Shown here piece by piece: positions 34,904-43,790 of a DNA stretch of 64,000 nt. Made by a program: the position numbers and the translations under genes. Every line of letters begins with the position of its first letter. Positions within the stretch are counted from its first letter, which is position 1. The notes under the pieces were generated by a model. The model was not told where the DNA came from. It saw only the letters and a list, made by a program, of their open reading frames with translations, and did no database searches. Origin of the DNA: Candidatus Poribacteria bacterium (GTDB taxonomy: Bacteria; Poribacteria; WGA-4E; PCPOR2b); the NCBI GenBank assembly GCA_022822005.1, contig JAJECO010000077.1, forward strand, positions 46,441 through 110,440, given 5' to 3'.

Positions 34904-35614
34904 TCATTGGCTTGCAGAAAGGTCGATGACTTCGGCATCGGCAGGGGCTACGAATTTGAATGAATCAGCGTCCATTTCGATATCCCGCTGGATCTTAGCA
35001 AGAGCAACAATGACGCTAATATTGCCTTCATCTTCGCCCTCCGTTTGGTATCCGAATTGTACCGGTAACCATTCATCGGATCTTACCCATATCTCAATAA
35101 TCTCACGTGGTGCGTTGGTATTAGCAGCAGCTGGCATCTGCGGTTTCGGGGTTAACTTGATACGATAAATTCCCTTCGGATTTGCTACTTCATCCGGTAC
35201 CAGCTGCATGTTGAATTTTTCAGAAGCTTCGTCTAACGATGTCCCAAGCCCCGGGTACAGTTCTTTGCGGTTGGCTCTTCCCCATTTCATCTTGTTGACT
35301 TGGCTAAGAAGTGGCGTATAGGACCATGAGTATTCACCATCAAGAACTATGAGCTGTGCAAGCTGTGAAGGATCTTTGTGGCTGACATATTCCTTGCGTA
35401 GCAAGTTCGGTTTGCTAAACAATAAGCGACCGCGGGCAATACTCTTGTTTCCAGCCCGCAACGTGGTCTCCTCAAAGTCTGCTCTAAAGTTCTTCGATCT
35501 TTCGTAGGCCTCCTTGAAATTATGAAACACCTCTTCAATAGTATCGGCGCCCCCATTGTTGGCGCTGATAATTAATAGGAATAAAAAAATATAGGAAAAG
35601 TAGGACAATTTCAT
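34904..35614 (-). CDS. lolA: Outer-membrane lipoprotein carrier LolA-like protein
   Basis: 236 residues with a signal peptide (YFSYIFLFLLIISANNGGA). The LolA fold pattern follows: FKEAYERSKNFRADFEETT, ARGRLLFSKPNLLRKEYV, LIVLDGEYSWSYTPLLSQV, then GIYRIKLTPKPQ and EIWVRSDEWLPVQFGYQT. LolA carries lipoproteins across the periplasm to the outer membrane, in line with the lipobox proteins in this window. It may be transcribed with pgsA, 104 bases downstream. The start codon has a poor ribosome-binding site. Confidence 0.85.
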   Translation of the reverse strand: MKLSYFSYIFLFLLIISANNGGADTIEEVFHNFKEAYERSKNFRADFEETTLRAGNKSIARGRLLFSKPNLLRKEYVSHKDPSQLAQLIVLDGEYSWSYTPLLSQVNKMKWGRANRKELYPGLGTSLDEASEKFNMQLVPDEVANPKGIYRIKLTPKPQMPAAANTNAPREIIEIWVRSDEWLPVQFGYQTEGEDEGNISVIVALAKIQRDIEMDADSFKFVAPADAEVIDLSASQ

Positions 35615-35898
35615 TGCGACTCTGCGGCGTGTTCACCCCAACCGCTCTCCTTTACAGAGCTGATAAACAACCAATGACTTTTTGGCACAAACTTCGATAA
35701 ACTCATCGTGACTTGCACAGTTATACGTTATCCATTTAGGACACAAGAATAGTGCGTGGGAGTGTCGTCGTTATTAGGAGCTATGTACTAAGTGTTGTGG
35801 GGCTAGCACAACTGCTCTTTAAAGTGCCTAAATTCTGTTTGCGATATATAATTTTAGCAGTATAGCACCCGCGATGATGTTTGTCAACGCCGTTTTTC

Positions 35899-36390
35899 CT
35901 ATGACCTGGATGCTGATTGCCTTGATATGTGCTCCCTCTTGGCCGCACACCGCGCCTCCTCCTCCGTTACGTGAACCCGTGCCCAATCGAGTAACACAAT
36001 TTCCATCTCCTCGGAATCTTCAAGCGAATGTTTAACAAAACGCTCCATGAGATCGATAATTTGCTCATCCCGAAAGAAAGCCTGAAACCAGATAGAAAAC
36101 GCCTTAAGTGGGTCGGGTTCTTCGGCAAAGATCCAAAAGTTGATCTGGCAGAAATCAAGCCCCTCGTCAACAGCTTGCTGCGAAATCCAGACACCTTCTG
36201 GGAACCCTTCAAATAGGGGTAAAAATTCAGGGAGTAAACTGGGGAGCGGGTCGTTCAGATAAGATATTTCTGGAGAAATATCAAACTGGATGCTATATTT
36301 GTGTGCCTGAAGATCAAGATCCGGCACTCCATGTTCTTCCTTGAGTGATGAGGAACTGCTTGGGTTTTTCTGTTTACGTCGAAATAGCAC
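35899..36390 (-). CDS. Hypothetical protein
   Basis: 163 residues starting with GTG behind GGGGAG. A basic, Ser-rich N terminus (RRKQKNPSSSSSLKEE) is followed by an acidic, aromatic domain with DLDLQAHKYSIQFDISPEISYLNDPLPSLLPEFLPLF and a helical end EDSEEMEIVLLDWARVHVTEEEARCAAKREH. No signal peptide or membrane helix; probably cytoplasmic. I do not recognise it. The 284-base gap before it (35615-35898) and the 211-base gap after it contain no gene I can see. Confidence 0.5.
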   Translation of the reverse strand: MLFRRKQKNPSSSSSLKEEHGVPDLDLQAHKYSIQFDISPEISYLNDPLPSLLPEFLPLFEGFPEGVWISQQAVDEGLDFCQINFWIFAEEPDPLKAFSIWFQAFFRDEQIIDLMERFVKHSLEDSEEMEIVLLDWARVHVTEEEARCAAKREHISRQSASRS

Positions 36391-36601
36391 GGGCGATACT
36401 CCCCGGTTTACAGGTCTAGGATAGATAGGGTATTATACCTAAGAATTCGACGCGCGGCAACTACAATCCTTGAATATCAACGGCGATATTTTGCGTCAAT
36501 TCTGTCTCACGCACCTATGACAAATCCTCGTCGATTCGGAAAGACGCACTCGACACATTTTCGTTGAATTTACACATAATAGGCTATGGAGGAGGTTTGA
36601 C

Positions 36602-37075
36602 ATGATTACTTCCGTTAACATTCTTGACCATGTATCAATAACAGTCAGTGATATGAATCGCTCACTGGCGTTCTATTGCGATATGCTCGGATTGAAAGAG
36701 GTCGAACGGCATCATCTCGAGGGAGATACTATCTCGAAAATGGCTGGCAAACCGGGTGTAATTATGGAAGTAGTACGATTGATAGCACCGGAAACGCCGG
36801 GGATTATGCTCGACTTGCAGCAATACGTCGTACCAGAAGGCAAAGTGTCTGACGCACAACTGGGAGATGTCGCTCACTCACACCTCTGCTTTGGTGTACC
36901 AGATGTGTGGGCAGCCTACCAAGATTTGAAAGCAAAAGGCGTTGAATTTATATCGGAACCAGTTAGCTTTGACTTGGACTGGGGTATCGTGTATGTAGTG
37001 TTCTTCAAAGATCCAGATGGATTCATCTTAGAATTGATGCAGGTCCCAATTGAAAAAAAGGAATCCAGTCATTAA
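36602..37075 (+). CDS. VOC family protein (glyoxalase/bleomycin resistance fold)
   Basis: 157 residues with two beta-alpha-beta-beta-beta modules. Candidate metal ligands are His in ILDHVSITV (about residue 10), Glu in VIMEVVRL, His in SHLCFGV and Glu in FILELMQ. LEVERHHLEGD-type segments are typical of glyoxalase or extradiol-like VOC enzymes. GGAGGAGG precedes the ATG. It opens a plus-strand group that continues with the PhyH dioxygenase 161 bases on. The reaction is not readable. Confidence 0.85.
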   Translation: MITSVNILDHVSITVSDMNRSLAFYCDMLGLKEVERHHLEGDTISKMAGKPGVIMEVVRLIAPETPGIMLDLQQYVVPEGKVSDAQLGDVAHSHLCFGVPDVWAAYQDLKAKGVEFISEPVSFDLDWGIVYVVFFKDPDGFILELMQVPIEKKESSH

Positions 37076-37236
37076 TCTCAATTTTCTGGCGGGGACTGAA
37101 GCGATTCCCTACTACAGTCGTAGAAGTTCGCTTTACACAAGGTCCGCATCCATGCTAAAATGACACCATTCGCCTCGGGTGAAGAGTGCTTATACATGAT
37201 ATATCGGACCCTATATGCATCGCGAAAGGAAACCAG

Positions 37237-38031
37237 ATGAATAACTCATCGAAAATACATTCCTCGGTTGCAGACCAGTATGACCGTGATGGCTATGCGA
37301 TTTTTCGGGACGTTCTCGATCCAGGTCTGATCCGCGAGACAAGCAACCACGTCGATTGGCTGCTTGAAAAGAACCCGGAGTTGCGCCCCGAACACTTACA
37401 TCATCGCCTTGTTCGGGAGGATCCGTTCTGGGTCCGACTAATTAGCGATTCTCGCTTACTCGATATCGCGGAGATGTTTATCGGTTCAAACATTGCTCTA
37501 TTTGCTTCTCACTACATCAGCAAACCACCCACCGATGGAAGACCCGTGCTATGGCATCAGGACGGTAGTTATTGGCCCCTGACACCGATGGAGGTCGTTA
37601 CGCTGTGGCTTGCAGTGGATGATTCTACCCCAACTAACGGTTGTATGCGCGTAATCCCCGGTACACATCGAATGGAATTGCATGAAATGCAGCGCAGCGT
37701 TGATGTTCCTAACGTCCTCAGTTCGCACATGGATCCTGCATTAGTTGACGACTCCAAAGCGATTGATTTTGTACTTAAGGCTGGCGATGTTTCCGTGCAT
37801 CATCCAAACATAATTCACGGGTCCAACCCCAATACCTCGGCGCAGCGGCGTTGCGGTCTGACGATTCGGTACATTCCAACAAGCACACGAATTACATCTA
37901 AGGAACCTTGGCCCTGTGCATTTCTACTGCGGGGAGAGTTCGTTCCTGGCGTGAACGACTACGCACCACGTCCAAAGTACGTGGACGGATTCCACATGCC
38001 TTTCCGGGGGTGCGAAGACTGGGTGAGCTAA
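37237..38031 (+). CDS. Phytanoyl-CoA dioxygenase (PhyH) family Fe(II)/2-oxoglutarate oxygenase
   Basis: 264 residues from ATG 37237, which follows GAAAGGAAACC; the frame open from 37186 is not conserved. DQYDRDGYAIFRDVLDPGLI is the typical PhyH start. The iron triad is His107 and Asp109 in WHQDGSYW and His194 in HPNIIHGSNPN, with the 2-oxoglutarate-binding Arg in RRCGLTIRYIP. PhnY, the first enzyme of oxidative 2-aminoethylphosphonate breakdown, belongs to this family. A PhnZ-like protein lies two genes downstream. PhyH proteins are diverse, so other substrates are possible. Confidence 0.88.
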   Translation: MNNSSKIHSSVADQYDRDGYAIFRDVLDPGLIRETSNHVDWLLEKNPELRPEHLHHRLVREDPFWVRLISDSRLLDIAEMFIGSNIALFASHYISKPPTDGRPVLWHQDGSYWPLTPMEVVTLWLAVDDSTPTNGCMRVIPGTHRMELHEMQRSVDVPNVLSSHMDPALVDDSKAIDFVLKAGDVSVHHPNIIHGSNPNTSAQRRCGLTIRYIPTSTRITSKEPWPCAFLLRGEFVPGVNDYAPRPKYVDGFHMPFRGCEDWVS

Positions 38032-38136
38032 AAGCCACCCTCGCGTGATAGCAACGGTGAGATGCCCAAATACCGATAAATTCGATTGGGGCAAAAACAC
38101 AATCAAGACCAGACGGTTTTGAAAAGAGGAGCACAC

Positions 38137-39183
38137 ATGATAGAGCCACCAGTAAAAGTTGGTGTGATTGGTTGCGGCGCACAAGGCAAAAACCACTTAA
38201 ACGTCATCAAGGAATTGGGCACAGAAATGGCTGTGGTAAGTGCGTTCTGCGATCTTAGTCCGGAGCGGTTACAGGATGCAAAGGAGGTGTGGCCCGATGC
38301 AGAAGCAGCCAACGACTTCAAAGAGATGCTCGCGCCAGGTGAACTTGACTTGGTAATTGTTGCCACGATGCCGAATACGCACATGCAGATGGCACTTGCC
38401 GCTCTCGAATCAGGGGCAGATGTGCTGTGCGAGAAACCATTCATGAGAAATGCGGGAGAAGCAGAAACGGTGCTTGACACAGCGGAACGGCTTGGCCGTC
38501 AAGTACAGCTTGGTACAAATATGCGATACATGGCTACCTCTCGTTATCTCCATGGCTTGGTAGCATCCGGTGAGGTAGGAACACCTGTGTACAGTAAAGT
38601 CTGGGGATGCCATGTTAATCCACCTTGGTGGGGACCTCACTATTATCTCAGCAGCTCTGCTGGCGGTGTCCTCGCCTCTACACTGATACATGCGCTGGAC
38701 CTCGCTATCTGGGTAGGCGGTTCCCCGAATCCGGTTTCAGTGAGTGCTTCCATGGGGCGTCTGTTTCCCGGAAAACGCGGTCCCATCGCTTCACCGGAGA
38801 TAAGAGAACGGTTTAATGTCGAGGATTTATTTACAGCACTTGTTCGGTTCGACGATGGATCTACCTGTGTACTTGAGGGAAACTGGTGCGATGATCGGCC
38901 TCCGCCCCACTGTTTTGAGATGGTAACGACTAAAGGTAAAATCAACAGCGAACCGTTCTTGGTAACGGCGGATGAGAGGGGCGAAGTCGTCGATAAAACG
39001 CCAAAATTGACAGAGAGCAGCGGCTGGGGCGAGAGCATCCGGAATCAAGACGCCGATATCATCCAACGCCTAAAAACCGGTTCCTCTTGGACCATGCAGG
39101 ACTCCCGACAATTGCTGAATTTACAGCGATTAATTGATGGCTGCTACGAATCGGCAAGAAATGAGCGAGAGGTAATTCTCTAA
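38137..39183 (+). CDS. Gfo/Idh/MocA family oxidoreductase
   Basis: 348 residues from ATG 38137, behind AAAGAGGAGCACAC. The Rossmann loop is VGVIGCGAQGKNHL; the family EKP motif is present as DVLCEKPFMRNAGEAETVL. The C-terminal alpha/beta domain has GVLASTLIHALDLAIWVGG, where the catalytic His is expected, and DDGSTCVLEGNW. It should oxidise a sugar, inositol or other polyol with NAD(P). It lies between the PhyH and PhnZ-like genes on the same strand, 105 and 48 bases from them. Confidence 0.88.
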   Translation: MIEPPVKVGVIGCGAQGKNHLNVIKELGTEMAVVSAFCDLSPERLQDAKEVWPDAEAANDFKEMLAPGELDLVIVATMPNTHMQMALAALESGADVLCEKPFMRNAGEAETVLDTAERLGRQVQLGTNMRYMATSRYLHGLVASGEVGTPVYSKVWGCHVNPPWWGPHYYLSSSAGGVLASTLIHALDLAIWVGGSPNPVSVSASMGRLFPGKRGPIASPEIRERFNVEDLFTALVRFDDGSTCVLEGNWCDDRPPPHCFEMVTTKGKINSEPFLVTADERGEVVDKTPKLTESSGWGESIRNQDADIIQRLKTGSSWTMQDSRQLLNLQRLIDGCYESARNEREVIL

Positions 39184-39231
39184 CAACCGACATGGCCTTT
39201 AGCCATTCTACACACGCACAAGAGGAGAGAG

Positions 39232-39789
39232 ATGAAGAAAGTAAATATTGTCGACCAGATTTTCGAAGCGTTTCAGATAAACGGTGATCAACTCTATGAA
39301 GGTGGTGAACAGGTTACGCAACAACAGCACGCGCTACAAACCGCCCACGCAGCGGAGAGGGATAGTGCTCATGATACCTTGATAGCAGCTGCTATCCTAC
39401 ACGACTATGGTCATCTTGCTCACGATATACCACAGGAGGTAGTAGCGCAGGGAATCGATGATAAACATGAAGAGCTTGTCGCTGCACTTTTGGAACCCTA
39501 CTTTGTACCAGCAGTTACGGAACCTGCGCGGCTACATGTGCCCGCGAAACGGTATCTCTGCGCGGTAGAGCCGAGTTATTTCAGCAAATTGTCCCCCGTC
39601 TCCGTACGCAGTTTAGAGCGCCAGGGCGGTCCATTAACAGAAGCCGAAGTCAAAGCATTTGAATCCTTGCCTCACTTCGCTGATGCGGTGCGCTTGCGCC
39701 GCTATGATGAGATGGGCAAAGATCCAGATGCTGTTACACCCAACCTTGCCTACTACCGTTCCTATTTGGAGGCGGGACTCAAGAGCTAA
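39232..39789 (+). CDS. PhnZ-like HD-domain oxygenase (mixed-valent diiron)
   Basis: 185 residues, close to the 190 of PhnZ. The six diiron ligands known from PhnZ (H34, H58, D59, H80, H104, D161) have counterparts H33, H57, D58, H79, H102 and D159. The substrate glutamate loop appears as YEGGE (22-26), and the signature KRYLCAVEPSYFSKLSPVSVRSLERQGGPL is present. PhnZ-type enzymes cleave the C-P bond of 1-hydroxy-2-aminoethylphosphonate with O2. GAGGAGAGAG precedes the ATG. Ligand conservation argues for an oxygenase rather than a phosphohydrolase; the actual phosphonate (or other substrate) is unknown. Confidence 0.82.
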   Translation: MKKVNIVDQIFEAFQINGDQLYEGGEQVTQQQHALQTAHAAERDSAHDTLIAAAILHDYGHLAHDIPQEVVAQGIDDKHEELVAALLEPYFVPAVTEPARLHVPAKRYLCAVEPSYFSKLSPVSVRSLERQGGPLTEAEVKAFESLPHFADAVRLRRYDEMGKDPDAVTPNLAYYRSYLEAGLKS

Positions 39790-39861
39790 CTGATCTATGC
39801 CAAAAGGGAGATGTAGTCGCCTTCCCGGCTTGGGTGGGGAGGCTCCACTGCGTAGATTTCA

Positions 39862-42339
39862 ATGAAGATCCAGCGTGACCTGACCACCATTCTCTATATT
39901 CTTGCGTCAGGCATATACCTCATCATTGGGGCACGGAGTTTCGCTAGGGCACCGGACACACCGGAGACCGGATACTTCTACCTGATCGGGCTTGTCACAT
40001 GGGTGGTTGCAACGCTCGTATGGATGCAACAATCACAAGGTCAAATATCTTCGCACTCCGATGGAAAAGAGAGAGATGACCAGGCTTTGGTCTCATACAG
40101 AGCCGTCAGAATCTCTTACCTAATGAGCATCGGTTTTATGAGTATATGCTCAGTTGGTGCTACCTTCTCCATTTCTGAAGACACACTGAGTAGTCGGATC
40201 GTACCGATCTCCCAATTTGTTTCCGCGACAATTACTCCCTGCCTTTTTCTCCACTGTTTCCTCATTTTTCCGGCGGAAAAGCAGATCGTCCGGCGGTATC
40301 CGTGGCTCTTGAAAATCCTCTACGTTCCGGGCGTTGTCTTGTGTTCGCTTACGTCTTTCCTCTATCTACGCGGGTATGAGTACACTCGTGAACTTTTTCT
40401 GATAAAATTACCCCCTCTGGACAACCTGACTACAGGGTTTGTCTTTGCGTACTCAATTGCTGGACAGTTGTTACTCCTACATACTTGCTTAGGTGCGCCC
40501 TCCCCTTCTCAGCGTCAGCGTCGTCAAGCACAATGGCTGCTATTGGGCATTGCTGCGGGCACCCTCCCACAAGCCCTTTTTCTGACAATTCCACGGCTCT
40601 GGGATGTCTCTATTCCGTACGTTCGCTTTTCGACCTACACAGTATGCCTCATCCCAATCTGCTATCTCATAGCAATTATCCGACACCGGTTGATGAATAT
40701 TGAACTCATTATCAATCGTAGCGTTGTATATACCCTTGTCAGCGGATTCGCCTTGGGGATTTATCTGTTGAGCATTCAAGGACTGACAATGTTTTTTCAT
40801 ACCGCCGGACGTTCCCGGACGGTCACGGCTGTATCCGTACTTATTGCCGCTGTACTTTTTGCACCGGCTAAGACACGTATTCAGAAAGTGATAGATCGGG
40901 CATTTGATCGTGAGGCGTACAACTATCGTCAAACGCTTTTGGCGTTGAGTCAGACGCTGCACTCAATTCTTGATCTGGAAATCTTAGTAGATACCCTTCT
41001 CCGCCAAGTAACAGAAGCAATACATATCAGTCGAGGGGTTGTTATGTATCGCGTATCAGGTTATTTTGAGTCCGAGCAGGGTCAGGTTAGTGGATCCAGT
41101 CCGTATCCGAGCGATGGTGCCCAGTTTGTTTCAGAAGCAACTATCGGAATTGAGACCCTACCCAATAGATCGCCGCTCACGCTGCGCACATCTCTACTTG
41201 AACAACTTCAAAGGGCAGAACAACCGCTCGACTTCTCAGATCAATCCCTTGACCGGGATCTGATCCACATCGAATCCTCCAAATCGGTGGAGGAGTTTGT
41301 CAACTTTCTCCAGTCGGCAGTATGGATTCCTTTTGTTACCCGGACGAAAGAAAATCAGAATATAGTGGGAATATTAGTACTCGGTCAAAAACTATCGGAG
41401 GAACCATATACGCAGGCGGATTTAGCACTCTTGGGTACACTTGCCCATCAGGGGGCAACCGCGATCGAAAATGCGATGCTTTACGCCCAGCTGAGTGCAC
41501 GGACGGAGGCAATGGAAACCGCGAGGCAACAATTGATGGTGACCTACTTGGACACCTACGGTGGTACAGTGCCAAAAACTACGAGTGGAGATTTAGTTTC
41601 GGATTTTAACAACATTGCTGCCGCTCTGAAGGAAACGTATGATCAACTCCTACAATTGGACACGCTCAAGTCTCAGTTTTTGGATAATGTCTCCCACGAG
41701 CTACGGACACCGTTGACACACATCAAAGGGTTTGTCGACAATCTGCTTGATGGAGTGGGCGGCGAACTTTCTGGGAAGCAGGCAGGGTACCTGTTGCGCG
41801 TTAAAGATAATTGCGATAGATTGATCCGGTTGATTAATGATCTACTGGATCTCTCACAGATAGAGTCGGGTAAGATTGCCTTGCAGCTTGAACCAATAAA
41901 ACTATCTCCTGTTCTCAATGAGGTGATCGAGGGTATTCAACCGATAGCAGATAGAAAAGGCATTCAAGTTGATTTAGATTGTGCTTCGGATGTGATAGCA
42001 TATGTGGATGCCGATAAAGTGGGGCAGATTGTAACGAACCTACTGGACAATGCCATCAAGTATACTGAAAACGGTGAGTATGTAGGCGTCAGTGTGACAA
42101 CGCTGTCGGATCAGATGCTTCAGATTTGCGTTGAAGATAGGGGCATCGGTATCAGCCCAACAGATTTGGATTTCATCTTTGATCGCTTTCATCGTGCTGC
42201 GGACTCGAAGAGTGGTGGTATCGGTTTGGGATTACCGATAGTAAAAAATCTCGTCGAACTCCACGGCGGTCACGTCTGGGCGGAGAGTCAGCCTGGAGAA
42301 GGAAGCCGCTTTTTTTTCACCCTGAAACGTCCTGCATGA
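39862..42339 (+). CDS. Membrane sensor histidine kinase with GAF domain
   Basis: 825 residues. The N-terminal third carries about eight helices (residues 10-330), like ComP-type multi-span sensors, ending near RHRLMNIELIINRSVVYTLVSGFALGIYLL. A GAF domain follows (about 365-555, ending LALLGTLAHQGATAIENAMLYAQL), then a coiled linker, the H-box with His612 in NVSHELRTPLTHIKGF, the N-box VTNLLDNAIKYT, G1 VEDRGIGI, the F-box IFDRFHR and G2 GGIGLGLPIV. It should autophosphorylate in response to a membrane or small-molecule signal. No response regulator gene is adjacent, so it is an orphan here. Confidence 0.92.
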   Translation: MKIQRDLTTILYILASGIYLIIGARSFARAPDTPETGYFYLIGLVTWVVATLVWMQQSQGQISSHSDGKERDDQALVSYRAVRISYLMSIGFMSICSVGATFSISEDTLSSRIVPISQFVSATITPCLFLHCFLIFPAEKQIVRRYPWLLKILYVPGVVLCSLTSFLYLRGYEYTRELFLIKLPPLDNLTTGFVFAYSIAGQLLLLHTCLGAPSPSQRQRRQAQWLLLGIAAGTLPQALFLTIPRLWDVSIPYVRFSTYTVCLIPICYLIAIIRHRLMNIELIINRSVVYTLVSGFALGIYLLSIQGLTMFFHTAGRSRTVTAVSVLIAAVLFAPAKTRIQKVIDRAFDREAYNYRQTLLALSQTLHSILDLEILVDTLLRQVTEAIHISRGVVMYRVSGYFESEQGQVSGSSPYPSDGAQFVSEATIGIETLPNRSPLTLRTSLLEQLQRAEQPLDFSDQSLDRDLIHIESSKSVEEFVNFLQSAVWIPFVTRTKENQNIVGILVLGQKLSEEPYTQADLALLGTLAHQGATAIENAMLYAQLSARTEAMETARQQLMVTYLDTYGGTVPKTTSGDLVSDFNNIAAALKETYDQLLQLDTLKSQFLDNVSHELRTPLTHIKGFVDNLLDGVGGELSGKQAGYLLRVKDNCDRLIRLINDLLDLSQIESGKIALQLEPIKLSPVLNEVIEGIQPIADRKGIQVDLDCASDVIAYVDADKVGQIVTNLLDNAIKYTENGEYVGVSVTTLSDQMLQICVEDRGIGISPTDLDFIFDRFHRAADSKSGGIGLGLPIVKNLVELHGGHVWAESQPGEGSRFFFTLKRPA

Positions 42340-42369
42340 AAGCTAATCTGTAATGGGTCCAACTGGACT

Positions 42370-42738
42370 ATGAACCTCTTTGTTTATGGCACACTAAGGG
42401 ATAGGAAACTGATTCAATCGCTACTTAGCCGCTCCCTCAATGAACCGAGCGTTGCAATAATGTCTGAATGCACAACTATTACCTCTAAACAGGGGTTTCT
42501 TGTGCTGATACCCCAAGCAAACTCAAGCGTCGAGGGTCTTGTATGGCGTGGATTAACGGTTCAAGATTTTGCTGTTCTGGACAGATACGAAGGCTGCCAT
42601 GTGGAAACTCCTGTATATCAGCGAGAGAAGCGACAAATCATGATTGGCGAGAAAGTCGAGGAAGTGTGGACTTATTTTGCAACTTCGGCATTTTTAATTT
42701 CAATTGGAGAGGAACACGATGAGTCAGACATCAGTTGA
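42370..42738 (+). CDS. Gamma-glutamylcyclotransferase-like (AIG2/GGCT) protein
   Basis: 122 residues with the cyclotransferase substrate loop YGTLR (6-10) and the catalytic-type glutamate E74 in LDRYEGCHVETPVY. Enzymes of this family release 5-oxoproline from gamma-glutamyl compounds; small bacterial members are mostly uncharacterised. The reading frame extends past the start of the next gene by 20 bases, so the two are translationally coupled. Confidence 0.82.
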   Translation: MNLFVYGTLRDRKLIQSLLSRSLNEPSVAIMSECTTITSKQGFLVLIPQANSSVEGLVWRGLTVQDFAVLDRYEGCHVETPVYQREKRQIMIGEKVEEVWTYFATSAFLISIGEEHDESDIS

Positions 42739-43786
42739 GTTACTTAGAGAACTGACCCAAGCGGACGCTATCCCTGGACATGAGGAAGAGGTCAGGCATA
42801 TCTTCCGGTCACGCTTAGAAGGGGTTGGAGCGATTCAAAAAGATCGGTTGGGAAGCATTTTTTGCACGAAGAATGGGAGTGTTGCGAGTCCGCGCATCCT
42901 GCTCGATTCACACATGGACGAAGTCGGATTTATCGTTCAGAGCGTGACTAGTGCCGGCTATGTCAAGTTTTTAACCGTCGGAGGTTGGTGGGCACATACG
43001 CTCCTTGCCCAGCGCGTCAAGATCTTGACTAAACAGGGCAAGGTGTCTGGCATCATAGGATCTACACCGCCCCATCTATTGAGCACCGGGTCACGTGATA
43101 AGGTACTGGATATTAAAGACCTATACATCGACATTGGCGCGGAGAGTGCTGAACAGGCAATGGAGCGGTTTGGAGTGAAACCCGGTTGTGCAATCGTCCC
43201 CTACGGTCCCTTCATGCCGATGAGCAATCCGAAACTCTTTTCTGCTAAAGCATTCGATAACCGCGTTGGCGTGGGGTTAGTTATCGAAACCCTCCAGCAA
43301 CTCGGTGACCATCCGAACACAGTTATTGGGACGGGGAGCGTACAGGAGGAGATTGGTCTGCGCGGCGCACGCACCGTTACCGTTGCAGCCGATCCAGATG
43401 TAGCAATTGTCCTGGAGGGACCGCCCGCGGACGACTTGCCGGGGGCTAACAGCGATACCTTGCAGGGAAAATTGGGTGGCGGTGTGCAGATTCGGTTATA
43501 CGATCCGTCTATGATTGCCAATCCACGCTTGACGGAACTTACTATTGAAACTGCAACCGCACACCAGATCCCGCATCAGATCGCCGTGCGGACCTCCGGG
43601 GGGACAGACGCCGGGGCAATCCACCAAGTTGGGCGTGGTGTGCCGTCAATTGTCTTGGGAGTTCCCGCACGTTACGTTCACAGCCATGTGTCTATCATAA
43701 ATATCGACGATTACCGCGCCGCATTAGACTTGCTGCTGTATCTCATTCCACAGCTCGATGCGTCCACGGTAGATAGTCTTGTGTAG
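42719..43786 (+). CDS. M42 family metallopeptidase (glutamyl aminopeptidase/endoglucanase-like)
   Basis: 355 residues from ATG 42719, which has TTGGAGAGG upstream. Metal-binding residues of the M42/M18/M28 fold are visible: His in LLDSHMDEVGFIV, Asp in KAFDNRVGVGL, the catalytic Glu pair in GSVQEEIGLRGA, Glu or Asp in VAIVLEGPPADD, and His in RYVHSHVS. It is a cytoplasmic dodecamer-forming aminopeptidase in relatives. Its start overlaps the GGCT-like gene, linking gamma-glutamyl turnover and peptide hydrolysis. It ends four bases from the convergent VWA gene. Confidence 0.9.
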   Translation: MSQTSVELLRELTQADAIPGHEEEVRHIFRSRLEGVGAIQKDRLGSIFCTKNGSVASPRILLDSHMDEVGFIVQSVTSAGYVKFLTVGGWWAHTLLAQRVKILTKQGKVSGIIGSTPPHLLSTGSRDKVLDIKDLYIDIGAESAEQAMERFGVKPGCAIVPYGPFMPMSNPKLFSAKAFDNRVGVGLVIETLQQLGDHPNTVIGTGSVQEEIGLRGARTVTVAADPDVAIVLEGPPADDLPGANSDTLQGKLGGGVQIRLYDPSMIANPRLTELTIETATAHQIPHQIAVRTSGGTDAGAIHQVGRGVPSIVLGVPARYVHSHVSIINIDDYRAALDLLLYLIPQLDASTVDSLV

Positions 43787-43790
43787 AGCT

